Source: Scolanthus callimorphus (lineage: Eukaryota > Cnidaria > Anthozoa > Actiniaria > Edwardsiidae). From it: 64,000 nucleotides of DNA. Location of the stretch: positions 26,199,605 through 26,263,604 of the forward strand of contig CM066912.1 in the NCBI GenBank assembly GCA_033964015.1, written 5' to 3'. Position numbers and translations under genes: made by a program. Below are positions 10,526 to 21,294 of this stretch, piece by piece (the first letter of the stretch is position 1; every line of letters begins with the position of its first letter). The notes under the pieces are model-generated. The model made no database searches, was not told the DNA's origin, and saw only the letters and a list, made by a program, of their open reading frames with translations.

Positions 10526-13500
10526 TTACATGGCTCTAAGGGACGCAGCGGCCGCACGAATGCTTTGCGTTACTATAGAGACCTGTCTCCTGACTAGGTC
10601 CCAGTCCTTTGTCTTCTCCACACCAAACATGGCGTCCACAATGGCGGCAAATGTATCCGAGCCGTAGGCGTTAGACATCTGAGGTGCAAAGATCACGTGT
10701 CGTACCATCGGTCGCCCTGGTAACCCATATGGCCAAATGAATGATCGCTCGAATAACATCAGCTGGTCATTGAGCATGCGCAACTTGGCGAAATCCGCAT
10801 TACGTCTGCTTTCTTGTATCGCGGGCTCAAATTTCTTAACCGCCTGCGTTAGATTCAAAATGGCGTTCTTGATCGCCACCAAGGTGATGTTTTCTTGGTT
10901 AAGCCTCTTTTCATATTGATTTTCGACTCCATTGTACCCTTGTACCAATGATTCATTGTAGTGGCCGAACTTGTAAGGAATCAAGGCGGCATCGCTGAGA
11001 CCGAGAAGCAGTCGCGCGGAGACCTGAGCGACCGTCAAATGAGACTTGAAATTGGGATCATTAAATGTCTTCTGCCAGTAAAACGTATCATGCACTGAAT
11101 GGTACACAGGGTACCCGTTAATTCCATGAGACTTGAAGCTATATCCAAAATCCAGACTCGGGACACCTAAAAAATGCGCGAATGGCGTATAGTCTGAGCC
11201 AGAACCTAGAGCTCCAAATTGGGGCATTCCTGGTACACTGTAAGAAGGGTAGGACTTTTTCCAGGCATCATAGACGGTAGTACCCTTGTTATGATCTTGA
11301 ACTTTCTTTGTTTCCTGGAAAATAAAGTCTGCCAGTAGAGGACTTCCGCTAGCAGCAAAACTGTAATTCCCTGCCACTGCGGAGTCCATGTTGATATAGG
11401 CAACGGCTCTGTCACTGAGGGTTTTCTGCGAAATAAAGGTTGATCAATTGGTTAAACTAAGATCTAACACTCTATTCAGCCAGGGGCGTATCTAGGCCTT
11501 TTGTACTTGTAACTCAACCGGCCGCCCCCCGGAACTCGGTAAAATGACAATAGCCTTGTTCTTCGGTGTCCATCATGTACTATGATTGTAATACTGTACT
11601 AGGAAATGTCTTATCCTAAGCAGATACATAAACCGCTTTGTAGCCTTTTTCTTTAGTTGTCCTGGTACTGTCTCATTGGCTAGCTTACATCGCCGCCCAG
11701 ACTCATTCACCCGGACCTTGCTGCTAAATGGCTTCCCCTTGCTGCTAAATGGTTTCCCCTTGCTGCTAAATGGCTTCCCTTTTCACTGAAAGCCATTTAG
11801 CGACAATGACTATCGCGAGCTAGGTCTAGAAAATAAAAAAATACACGGGTATTTTCAATCTTGGAGAAAAATTTGTGCTTACTTTGCTCAATCTACTTAT
11901 ATGATCCTATGAGTCCACACCTCGCTAAATCAGACAACACTATGTCAGGCAAGTTCACCTTACCCTCCTTGAACCACTTAGGGGTGGACCATTCCACTTA
12001 TATGATCCTATGAGTCCGTACCTCGCTAAATCGGACAAAACTCTATGTCGGGCAGCTCACGTGTTTCTCTTTAACCCTCTCATAGGATCCTATGAGTCCA
12101 CACACACGCAAACTCGGACAACACTCTATGGCGGACAGCTTACCTGATTCTCTTCAATCCACTCATACGATCCTCACGATCCTATGACTCTACACCTCGC
12201 TAAATCGGACAACACTATGTCGGACAGCTCACCTGGCTCGCTTCCAAAACCTCTCATATGATCCTATGAGTCCGTACCTCGCTAAATCGGACAATCCTCT
12301 ATGTCGGGCAGCTCACCTGATTCTCTTCAACCCACTCATATGATCCTATGAGTCCGTACTCCTCCGCACCCCAACTACAGAACATAATTGTTCGCCGAGG
12401 CCGCCAGTCTGCAAATAACAAAATAAGGAGATTAGTTTTTGGTGGCTACTCTCCCTAAATGCAGAAAACTGTGTGCTATCCTTCCCTTGTTGAAAAGATA
12501 AGAATTTGCTTACAAATTTAAACAAGTTGGCATTACTTTCCTACAGAGAAAGAGCCAACAGATTGAGCAACTTTAATCAGTTGCATCTTGGTAGAGAGTT
12601 CGGGAGCAACGTTTTGTTTTTAAAAATGAGTATAACTTTCAATAACTATTTTGATAATTTTGAACAGCTTTAAAGAGCCCGTGTCAGCTACTCCTTTGTT
12701 ATTGTTTTCGTTTGATATTAGAAGACGAATTACGTGCAGAAATCTCTAAATAAACATCTAAAAACAAAGTTTCAGATTTGATTTGCCAAATTCTGAAATT
12801 CAGTCGAGAACATTGTTCTATACTCTCCAAATCAGCCGAAAGAAATGTATGCTTTCTCCGAGCATTTTCGTGCATTATCGAGCGGATGGAATTGGAATGC
12901 GAATTAGCATTTTTGATTTCCGAAAGCCTATAAATGCAAATTTAAGTTCCTTTTTTCTCTCTAAGGCTAAGTTAAAACATGATATAAGATTCTGAGTTGT
13001 TTGTGTAGAACACTGGTCGTATTTTACAACATTCTCGTGTTGAAACAACCGTGACAGTGCCCCTTTAACATCTAACCTGTCTCGCTCAACAGCTTTCCGA
13101 GCCCACGAGCGACCTCCATCATGGCCGCTGTCCCGCTAGAGGGATCTACACCTCCAAACGCCCAGGCATCTCTATGGTTACCGATCAAGACAGTCCTGTC
13201 CGGCTCAACCGCTCCTCGAATGGTCCCGATGACGTTGTATGCGGCTCGCGTGACGAACTCATTGTTAACTTCTAGCGTGACTTTAAGGTCGCTGTCATGA
13301 AATCCTGGACCGAGTTTGTACTTGATGTTGAGCGCCCCAGCCCAGCCTTTGGGGACATCCATACCTGAGCGTTAGAAAAATGGATTCATAAATAGACAGT
13401 TGAATATTCAAAATCACGAGAAACGACATTTAGTACGGGCGCATATTGCGATGCGGGTTAAATGTTTCGAAGGCTAGAATGTCTTACAGTATTACTGCAC

Positions 13501-16500
13501 GCAAAATGTTCCTAGGTCCAGCTAAAAAACTAGATTTAATCATCATATAAGTCAAACCCAGGTGACATTTAACATAAGGCAATATTTTCTGAGGAGATGG
13601 AAATGATGCCAACAAAATGGGCTAATTTGTGAGCAAGAAATTAGCTTGTGAAGAATGGAACAAGGTACTCCTGTTCTAAAGGCCCGTTTACACTTGCAAC
13701 TTTTGCTGCAACTTTTGTCGCGCGAGTCGCGGCGATTTTTCTCGCACGTACGCGTCAACTCAAAATCACTAATGTAAACTATGTGCAACTCGGCGCGATC
13801 TGCCGCGTTTTTTGTCGCAGAGAAGGAACCCCTAAAGAATGTGTTTTTTGTGCTTTTCCCCTGCGACGTGGCGCATTTCCCTTTCATAAACGGTCGATGC
13901 CTTTTAGAACGGTCGTTGCCATTTCTGTGAACGGTCGATGCCTTTTCAGAAAGGTCGTTGCCATTTCTGATCCCGTGGGACAATTAGTCATTATCATTCA
14001 TATAGCTTCGTTCTATAGATGCTAATGAAACATGGTACAAATCCAATTAAAAAACACTCCAACCCAGCGAATTCACTCGTAGTGCACTGGTTAGGGTTTG
14101 GGTTAGTACTCGGGTTAACGGTTAGGGTTAGGGTTTCTAAACAGGGTAGAATTTATACAAGATTTTTTCCTTTTACCTTGACTGAGACATATCAAAAATA
14201 AAACGTGAAAATTTTCTAAGTGTCGTCCAAATGGCAACGACCGTTTACGAAAGGGAAATGCGCTGCGACGACAGGGCGGAAATGACCAAAAATGAAATGT
14301 CTAACTTCGCTATATTTTAATATATAAGCTCAAGATTCCGTATACAAAGAGTTTCTATGACCAAAAGCTTAATTCCAAATTTTCAAGAAATTTGAAGAAT
14401 ATGAATTTTAGATATGATTGAACAAAGTTTGCAGAAATCCTGATCAAAGTACTAATTCTCCCATAAAATGGTACAAAAACCAAAGTTGAAAGCCTAATAT
14501 CTCAAAGACGGATCCATTAGAAAAAAGTCATTTTTGATATTTTGTTTTTAACCACGCAAGGAGTCTGTATGCAAAAAATCAAGCTTATTTGAGTTAACCT
14601 GACCTTATTATTTGAAATTTAGTGATCTAAGCAGGTCATTTCCGCTCTGTCCGCTGCGACGTGTTCTCATTTTTTCACGAACGTTCGCCAAAGAAGGGAC
14701 GGCAAGCAGTTTGTTTGTTCGAAACTTTTACCTCTCATTCGGCTCAGAAACTCAACCGCGTCTCCATACGTCATGGGCTGAGCAGGAATTCCCGGGATAC
14801 CTTTGGTTTTACTAAACGGTATCCTGTATATGTCGTCCGTGGACGGGAGGCCTGGGTGAGGGGGTCTCCGTTGTTAGCGTATATGGTTCCTCGCTGGGCC
14901 CCAGTACTCGGCAACCACCAGGAGTCGGGAAAAGTCTTATTGACGCCCGCAGGCACGTAGTCAGCGGGATCTGAGTAGATGAGAACGCCTATTGCTCCAC
15001 ATTCTTCAGCGTGTTTGACCTGAAAAGTGGGATGTAATGAAAGCAAGGTACTAAAAGCTGTAAAAGCGGTACAGGGAACAAACTTGTCTGTACTCCTCCA
15101 GAAAATCCACCTAGCAGAACACTTGATCATGCTGCCTAGCTAGATTAGCTTCTCGATGCCCTTCTCTGTATTCTATGTACATTGTGAATCAGCATTTCAT
15201 TGCGTGGTATAAATATAACATTGTCTTATCTTATCTTGATTATCTTATCTAGGGCAGACTGCGAAAAGTGCCGCGATAAAATTGTGTCGCGCAGCGACCG
15301 TGACCGTGACGCGAATACGCAATTTCATTCCGTATCTACAGCAGGCCAGGTTCCGTACCGCGTCCGCCACAGTGTCGCGCCATGTCGCGACACTTTTCAC
15401 AGTCATACGAAATCTGCTCTATCTTGACTAGTGACATTGATCACATGCGGAGGACATACACACCGTAGCGGATTAGAATCGGGTTAATGTGAAGTGGGAG
15501 ATTATGGGTTCGAAATTCATACTGCTGTCTTTGCATCCTGAGTGCGGTGGTTAAAGTTACTCAAACAGAGGCTATTTTATTGATGAGACGGACCAGTCAT
15601 GTTAAATGGGTGAGATTGCAGAAAAGCGGGTGTCTTTGCTCTGTATTCGCTGGGTTGAGTGTGCGCTCATGCACGTACTACAAGCAATCTAGCAACTGTG
15701 TTTTTTCTGTCCCAGAGAACAAATATATTGTAAAAGTATATCTCACCTTGTCTCCTCGAAAAATTCTCCCGTATCTCATGATGACGATCTTTCCATCGCA
15801 CGTCATGTTTAGACCGCGAAGTGTCTTGAAGTCCTCGACCGAGCCGTAATTTACATACAATAGATCACCTGTCACGTGACCAGGCGGAGAGTACGCAAGG
15901 AATGGCGGGACAACTAGGGTATCATTCTCACTTGGTTCCGCTATCTGATGGCGATAAAGGAAGAGGGTTCGTCAGTTTGAAAAGTTGCAATGGTTTCAAA
16001 AGTTGCAAAAAAGTTGCATTGATTGCAAACGTTGCAATGGTTACATAATTTGCAAAAGTGGTTACAGTCGTTGCAATGGTTGCAAAAGTTGCAATGGTTG
16101 CAAAAGTTGCAATGGTTGCAAAAATTGCAATGGTTGCAAAAATTGCAATGGTTGCAAAAGTTGCAATGATACCTTTTCAGGGCCTTGAACATTCACAATA
16201 ATCTCCCCAGTGCTGTTGTTTACAATTTTGACAGCGTTAGGCTTGTCTTTTGGAGGGATGGATAACAGAACATCATATCGAGGCATTTCTACTTTATCAA
16301 AACCGTATTTCAGCCACAGGTCCCGGATGTACTCGCCCAACTTCCTGTTCTCCTCCTCCCCGCCCATGTGAGGGCGTTTCGCTATGGTCCTACGAAATTA
16401 GATGGATCATATCAAACGGAAAGCCATATCCAGAGGTGCAGTCTGTTTTCAAGGATTTTCATCATGGGCTACCTGTGCATATCTATAGAGTGGGGACTGT

Positions 16501-19500
16501 TGTTTAGTCTGTGCAATAAGTTCTTGCAGGGACACAAGACGGATCTGTTCCGCGAAATTTCTGCTTCGCAAAATATCTGTTCCACGAAATATCTGTTTCG
16601 CAGATACTTGATACTTGAAATTCTTCACCTGCTGTTTTGAGAGTCATGCGCTTTGCATGTAACCTTATGCGGTCGGTGAGTATCTTAAGGTATCTCCACG
16701 CGCATTTTTCCAAGCGCATTTTCTGTAAATATAAATTTGGTCATAACTTTTATAATATTCGTGTGACGGATATCAAACTTGGAGGACAGTAGGAGGTGTC
16801 ATTTAGCAATAGTTCAACATATTGCGACCTTTATTTGGGTTAATACGTACTTTTAATAATATTCCGGCTACAGTGGACCCCCCTTTTCCTCTTTAAACAT
16901 CTCTAAAACAAACGTTTGCTATCACTTTTGCACGAAATTTCAAAATTGGTGTTCAAATTTATTTGCCTCAGATATTTAGAAAGTCTTAGCCAATTCGGCG
17001 GAACCAAATTTGAGATTTGCTTATTTATTTGCTAATTTATTCATTTGTTTATTTTGGTTACGCCGAATTGGCTAAGACTAAGAACACCATTTTGAAATTC
17101 CGTGCAAAAGTGACTAGCGAAAAAAGGGGGTCCACTGTAGCTGGGATATTATTCAAAGTATTAACGCAAATAAAGGTCAAAATATGTTAACTATTGCTAA
17201 AAGATACCCCCTACTGTCTTCCAAGTTTGATATCCGTCACAAGAATATTATAAAAGATGTGACCGAAATTATATTTACAGAAAATACGCTTAGACTTTTC
17301 CTGTATTTTTTGTTGTGTCATAACAATCCGTGCTGAAGAGATCCAAAAAGGTCGTAACAGCTGTCCACGGTTGCTTATGTACTTTCAGTTTGGACTCTAT
17401 CATGCCACTGTCCTGTTAATAGTTTTTGCGTAGTATACAGCCTTTCCTCTACCCTGCTGGCAGAGGCCTTTTTTCTCTGTATTCGGTATTTCGCTGATGC
17501 AGAAAGCAGGGAAGGCGCCGCGACGACGCGACGCCCTTTTGTACAGGGAAAGAGATTGGTTCACAGAACAAGGGGCGCTATTCAATCTATGGTTGGCACA
17601 ATAGCATTTGAGAATGACAATCAGTGTTGATAAAAAGTGAATAGCGTGACCGATTCCGTCTTAATCGCTTGATTAATCACCAAACAGTTTCCCTGTCAAA
17701 TTCAAAATGTCCGAGCAACAAACTCGAATATTTTCTTATGGATTCTTCAGCTTTTCCTGGCCCCCATCCCCATATATTTTGAGGCAACTGGTAACAGCTT
17801 CCTGGAATCGGTGTATTTTCCATGCTCTATGTCAAATAAACATTTAGGCTTGTCCGACATAGCAACTGTAACTAGGGAGGTAGGTCGGTGAATAGCAAAC
17901 GCAATCTCTCATCGTTGTCTGTGATTTCTTTGCAGTCGTCATTATATTTTTGGAAAAAACTGGCTAAAAACACACTAGACCCGAAATTCAAGCGAGCAGA
18001 CACTATGATCGTTGCCTCAAGCACCTCTGAAAACCGACCAGCCCCAGCCCCAGCCCCAGCCCCAGCCCCAGCCCCAGCCCCAGCCCCAGCCCCAGCCCCA
18101 GCCCCAGCCCCAGCCCCAGCCCCAGCCCCAGCCCCAGCCCCAGCCCCAGCCCCAGCCCCAGCCCCAGCCCCAGCCCCAGCCCCAGCCCCAGCCCCAGCCC
18201 CAGCCCCAGCCCCAGCCCCAGCCCCAGCCCCAGCCCCAGCCCCAGCCCCAGCCCCAGCCCCAGCCCCAGCCCCAGCCCCAGCCCCAGCCCCAGCCCCAGC
18301 CCCAGCCCCAGCCCCAGCCCCAGCCCCAGCCCCAGCCCCAGCCCCAGCCCCAGCCCCAGCCCCAGCCCCAGCCCCAGCCCCAGCCCCAGCCCCAGCCCCA
18401 GCCCCAGCCCCAGCCCCAGCCCCAGCCCCAGCCCCAGCCCCAGCCCCAGCCCCAGCCCCAGCCCCAGCCCCAGCCCCAGCCCCAGCCCCAGCCCCAGCCC
18501 CAGCCCCAGCCCCAGCCTGGCATGTATTGGTCGTTCAGTGGCGTACGACACCTAATTTTGTGTTGAGGAGGACCATCCTGCACAAGCCCGTTGGCTTCCT
18601 ATGGTCCTTCTCGCCGCTTTTATGTTTTATAATTACAGTCGAAGCTCTCGTAAGCGACCACCTCGGGAACTGAAAATTGCGGTCGTTAACGGAGCTGGTC
18701 GCTTACGAGAACGGCTCTCGTAAGCGACCAACAAGCGGCTTCCTACTTGAACCATAGGTGTTGGTCGCTTACGAGAGCTTAGTACAATAAATCTTGAAAA
18801 AACATGTGATACTAATTCTTAAAATAGTTTGATTTATTTCCCGACTTTTATTAAGAATAGATAACCGCAATATGTACATAGAAAATAGTATTTCACCGGT
18901 GCAGCTTGTATCAGTTTAGATATTTATGAGGTGATGACTGATGTTTTAAAGACAAAAAGTACTATCGTCGCTTACGAGAGCTTAAAAACAATAGAAAATC
19001 TATGTTGGTGATTTGAAATTGTGGTTGCTAACGGAGCTGGTCGCATCGATAAGGCGGTTGCTGGCCACTTCTCTGAAAGAAAATAGCTCAAATCGCAATC
19101 CAATTCCATCGTCTTGATAACAGGTCAAAACAACCTAGAATTGCATTTGTCTAACACTTGAAAGGTTTTTCTATTTATCTGGAGGACTATTTTGATTACG
19201 ACGGGCAAATGTACATATGTTTTCACGCTTACAATTTTACTTATTTTATGTCCACGGTGCCCCTTTAAAATAACAGAGTTCATGTGACATTTCAAACGGG
19301 GTTTCGGGAAATGGTCGTTATGGGAGCTGGTCGCTTACGAGAGCGGTCGCACAGAGAGCTTCGACTGTATATACTGGCGAAATAAACTTGAACTTGAACT
19401 TTGAACTTGAACACCTTGTGTAGCCTCTGTAGCCTGCATAGCAAGAGTTTCCGCGGGTTTCAGAGTCGGAGAAACGTGCAAGCGAATGGAACGAGTATAT

Positions 19501-20562
19501 AATCGAAAATATCTCGTACTTTCGGGCTTTTCTCTGACTAAATTTCACACAGGAAACTTGATACGCAGGCTAGGATATGATTGGCTCAGAAACTGTTTGG
19601 ACATGACATCGCAGCCAACCTCGTTCCCAGGGTCTTCTGGGTAATTTTCAAGATGGCGGGTCACTCGGAAGAAATCCAATATAGCTGGCAGGCAAAGATG
19701 ACACAAATCATTAAGACAAGCCTTAAGATTAATTCTAGCTCCGATTTCCAACCTCTCTTCCCCTGATACCAGAGGCGAAGCCAGAGCCTGAGTATAGTGT
19801 CAGCCTTTCCCAGGGTCTCTTCCGAGTGACCCGCCATCTTGAAAATTACCCAGAAGACCCTGGGAACGAGGTTGCATCGCTGCTTGTTGTTACGCAGGCT
19901 GTCCAGGCTAGACATTCATTATGCAGAGTTGTCCCCCTGATTTATTTATTAAGGGGACAACTCTTGATTTATTTAATCAGGGCTCCTGTTGATATAACAG
20001 GTTGTTTTTATTCAATCTGAAAGGGCTACCCTGAGCCTTAATAACTAAATAAAGGTTTCGGTTCTGTTCTGTTCTGTAAGCTTGGAATGAATAGCATAAT
20101 CTGGCTTAAATCGTCGCTTATGTGGTCTTTAGAATCATAGAATTTCACGTCTTTCAAGATCTGTCTGAGACGAAAGCACGAAAGTGACAGTTCCAGACGT
20201 TCAGAGAAATACGATGCTGGTTATATTTATACATTTGACAAGTCTCCCGCTACGCTATATAGTATATAATACTAAACCAAATTTACGATACAATTACGAA
20301 ACTTACCTTAAAAAATCCTCAACATTTTCTGCTTTAAGAGAGTTCGCTAGTTTCTCTTGTAACGCCGCTGGGGTTCCATTTGGAGATGGGGTAGTACGGG
20401 CATGTTTTTTCCCAACAACGGCGTCATGTTTTGGCGCCGAGAAAAACCCGATCAGAAATCCGATCACAAAGACTATCACCACTACCACAACAGCTAAAAT
20501 ATCAATCGCTTTCGGTGTGAACGCCTTGAGTTTTTCTGTTGTAGTAAAACCATTTCTGCTAT
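10526..20562 (-). CDS. NAALAD2-like: Glutamate carboxypeptidase II/NAALADase-like M28 metallopeptidase
   Basis: Seven coding exons on the minus strand: 20562-20307, 16389-16173, 15944-15747, 15019-14732, 13364-13077, 12408-12317 and 11425-10526 (stop). Junction phases agree except for one indel in exon 15019-14732. The total of about 745 codons matches human FOLH1/NAALAD2 (about 750). Order: cytosolic tail and one TM helix (type II), protease-associated apical part (YSDPADY), then the M28 core. Zinc and catalytic residues are present: HRD and GGVDPSSG (zinc His and bridging Asp), WGAEEYG (Glu-Glu), INMD (Asp) and YHSV (His), followed by the dimerisation domain and a normal C-terminus. Family members release glutamate from N-acetylaspartylglutamate or folyl-poly-glutamate outside the cell. 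The initiator Met must be on an unrecognised short 5' exon, because the first exon opens at a TTTCTTCAG acceptor with no Met before the TM helix. Introns carry three minisatellite or microsatellite arrays. Confidence 0.88.
11717..11786. repeat. 23-bp tandem repeat, three copies
   Basis: TTGCTGCTAAATGGCTTCCC is repeated three times, then an inverted AGCCATTTAGC follows. It lies in the last intron of the peptidase gene. Confidence 0.85.
11871..12360 (-). repeat. Splice-donor-bearing minisatellite (83-102 bp unit)
   Basis: Counting the true exon end, six diverged units each contain the last ~45 nt of peptidase exon 12408-12317, a donor-like site and about 40 nt of intron. The true boundary is at 12317 (CAG/GTGAGC). 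Duplicated boundaries lie at 12233 (CAG/GTGAGC), 12144 (CAG/GTAAGC), 12061 (weaker) and 11959 (weaker). Reading past the true donor meets a stop after five codons, so use of a distal donor would truncate the protein. Confidence 0.9.
12669..13068. mobile_element. MITE, larger copy of the AGAGCCCGTGTCAGC family
   Basis: The ends TTTAAAGAGCCCGTGTCAGC and GTGACAGTGCCCCTTTAA are inverted. The interior shares CTTTGTTATTGTTTTCGTTT and the AACATCTAAAAACAAAGTTT block with 3261-3450 in opposite orientation. It is intronic in the peptidase gene. Confidence 0.7.
13365..14731. other. Peptidase intron with MITE debris and a short telomere-like patch
   Basis: AAAGGCCCGTTTACACTTGC at 13679 looks like the end of a MITE. 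The motif ACGGTCGTTGCCATTTC recurs about four times at 13890-13970 and, inverted, at about 14229-14275. TTAGGG-like units occur at 14091-14133. No exon was recognised. Confidence 0.5.
14732..15019 (-). CDS. NAALAD2-like: Peptidase exon with a 1-base frameshift
   Basis: It starts in phase ([20 protein letters not shown]) and runs to NNGDPLT. The homologous continuation [20 protein letters not shown] is in another frame. The exon is 288 nt, while the flanking phases require 289. The break lies in the CCC run at about 14853-14857 (plus strand GGG); one more C restores LTPG. This may be a consensus error, a rare allele or a recent null. The rest of the gene shows no other break. Confidence 0.8.
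15251..15422. mobile_element. MITE with GCGAAAAGTGCCGCG / CGCGACACTTTTCACAG ends, copy 1
   Basis: Inverted ends AGGGCAGACTGCGAAAAGTG and CACTTTTCACAGTCATACG...TGCTCT. It shares GACCGTGACCGTG and CCGTATCTACAGCAGGC with 44231-44342. Intronic. Confidence 0.65.
15982..16170. repeat. 18-bp GTTGCAATGGTTGCAAAA minisatellite at a 5' splice site
   Basis: About ten imperfect units. In the peptidase transcript the intron opens GAAAAG/GTATCATTGCAACTTT, so the repeat begins only a few bases after the donor of exon 16389-16173. Confidence 0.92.
16713..17291. mobile_element. Near-complete foldback (inverted repeat) element
   Basis: The left arm starts AAGCGCATTTTCTGTAAATA and the right arm ends TATTTACAGAAAATACGCTT. 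Arms of roughly 250-290 bp, including GGGGGTCCACTGTAGC, are inverted around an AT-rich centre near 17020-17050. In the peptidase pre-mRNA it would form a long hairpin. Confidence 0.85.
18041..18517. repeat. (GCCCCA)n hexanucleotide array, about 79.5 copies
   Basis: 477 bp of essentially perfect repeat. It lies in the intron of the peptidase between exons 20562-20307 and 16389-16173. The gene is on the minus strand, so the pre-mRNA contains (CUGGGG)n, which can form G-quadruplexes. All six frames are open through the array (Ala-Pro, Pro-Gln, Gly-Leu and Gly-Trp dipeptides among them); these are not real genes. Confidence 0.98.
18636..19367. mobile_element. TA-flanked MITE with repeated CGCTTACGAGAG motifs
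   Basis: Ends CAGTCGAAGCTCTCGTAAGC and AGAGAGCTTCGACTG are flanked by TA (18634-18635 and 19368-19369), a Tc1/mariner-type duplication. GCTCTCGTAAGCGACC and its complement recur at least five times near both ends. Immediately after it, AAATAAACTTGAACTTGAAC looks like a SINE-type tail. Confidence 0.8.
19070..19268. repeat. Dispersed repeat inside the MITE, copy 1
   Basis: GCTGGCCACTTCTCTGAAAG to GTGTCCACGGTG-like end; closely matched at 45958-46127, which lacks about 30 bp present here. Confidence 0.8.
19617..19873. mobile_element. Inverted repeat element (AGATGGCGGGTCACTCGGAA arms)
   Basis: A 55-bp arm (AACCTCGTTCCCAGGGTCTT through GGGTCACTCGGAAGA) is repeated almost exactly inverted at 19818-19873. 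A related half-arm occurs at about 23206-23250. Confidence 0.85.
20307..20562 (-). CDS. NAALAD2-like: Peptidase membrane-anchor exon
   Basis: 84 codons plus partial codons. A basic flank [10 protein letters not shown] is followed by the hydrophobic segment [20 protein letters not shown] and ends [14 protein letters not shown], which matches the LDELKAENIKKFL junction of FOLH1. The phase-2 donor AG/GTAAGT joins to the exon ending at 16173. The acceptor TTTCTTCAG at 20563 implies another 5' exon with the start codon. Confidence 0.8.
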
Positions 20563-20999
20563 CTGAAGAAAGCAAGTGTGTTATCTGTTAGGCAAAGATT
20601 TCTGCTGGTTGTTCTCGGTGATGAAGAAGCTACTACGCGTGCCTCTGTCGGCTGGCTAGGGTCATGTCACGCAACGCTTAGCTGTGATTAGCAACGGTGA
20701 CGGAACGGGCACCCCACCCCTGACCAGGGGCACATTTCTCGAAACGCCCGAGAATTCTCGGGCCCAAGAACTTTGTTTTAAGATTTCAATAGATTGATCC
20801 CCAAGTTTTTCGTTTTCTTTTCTACCCTGATGATTTAAAGAGTCTACAACTTCCTATCCGTGAATATGTGTACTTTTTACGTCTGAAAATAGAAATGTTC
20901 GATTTCATTCAAACCTTCGATCAAATTGACGAAAAATCTCCCGAAAAGCCTCGGGAGGTCAAATTTTAAAATATATTGTAGAGAAATTAAATCTTATCT

Positions 21000-21232
21000 T
21001 TTAAATAGCATATAGACCAATTGTAAATATACATATATATAAATATTTTCCTTTTTTTTTAATGTAAATATTTTTATAAATAATTTTATAGATTTTTTTT
21101 TCTTTTTACACCTTTTTATATAGCCTTATCATCATTAGTTTATAATTTGTATTATTAGTTTTTAACAGACTAAGAGCCACCTCGTGGAAGCTCTGTTAAT
21201 AAACCATTATTATTATTATTATTATTAGTTGC
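21000..21232 (+). repeat. Non-LTR retrotransposon 3' tail ending in (ATT)n
   Basis: AT-rich 3'-UTR-like sequence, then ACTAAGAGCCACCTCGTGGA and AATAAACC(ATT)n. This microsatellite-type end is typical of CR1/L2-like elements. No coding remnant is attached. Confidence 0.5.
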
Positions 21233-21294
21233 TCTCGAAAAATTTCCATTGTTTTTCACCGAGTTTTTCGGGTGCCCGAAAAGTTGGCGGTTTA

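Noticed and set aside
14091..14133. Interstitial telomere (TTAGGG) repeat
   Set aside because: Only a few degenerate units. It could be chance or debris.
15481..15530. Possible tRNA B-box (GGGTTCGAAATTC)
   Set aside because: No matching A box or cloverleaf at the right spacing. No tRNA was found in the window.
15982..16170. CRISPR-like array
   Set aside because: Pure tandem repeat without unique spacers, in a eukaryotic intron. The same applies to the other minisatellites.
15941..16192. Cys/Asn-rich ORFs on both strands (CNHCNF repeats)
   Set aside because: Translations of the GTTGCAATGG minisatellite.
17888..18673. Long ORFs (up to 261 codons) on both strands
   Set aside because: They are simple dipeptide products of the hexanucleotide array and lack any non-repeat coding signal.
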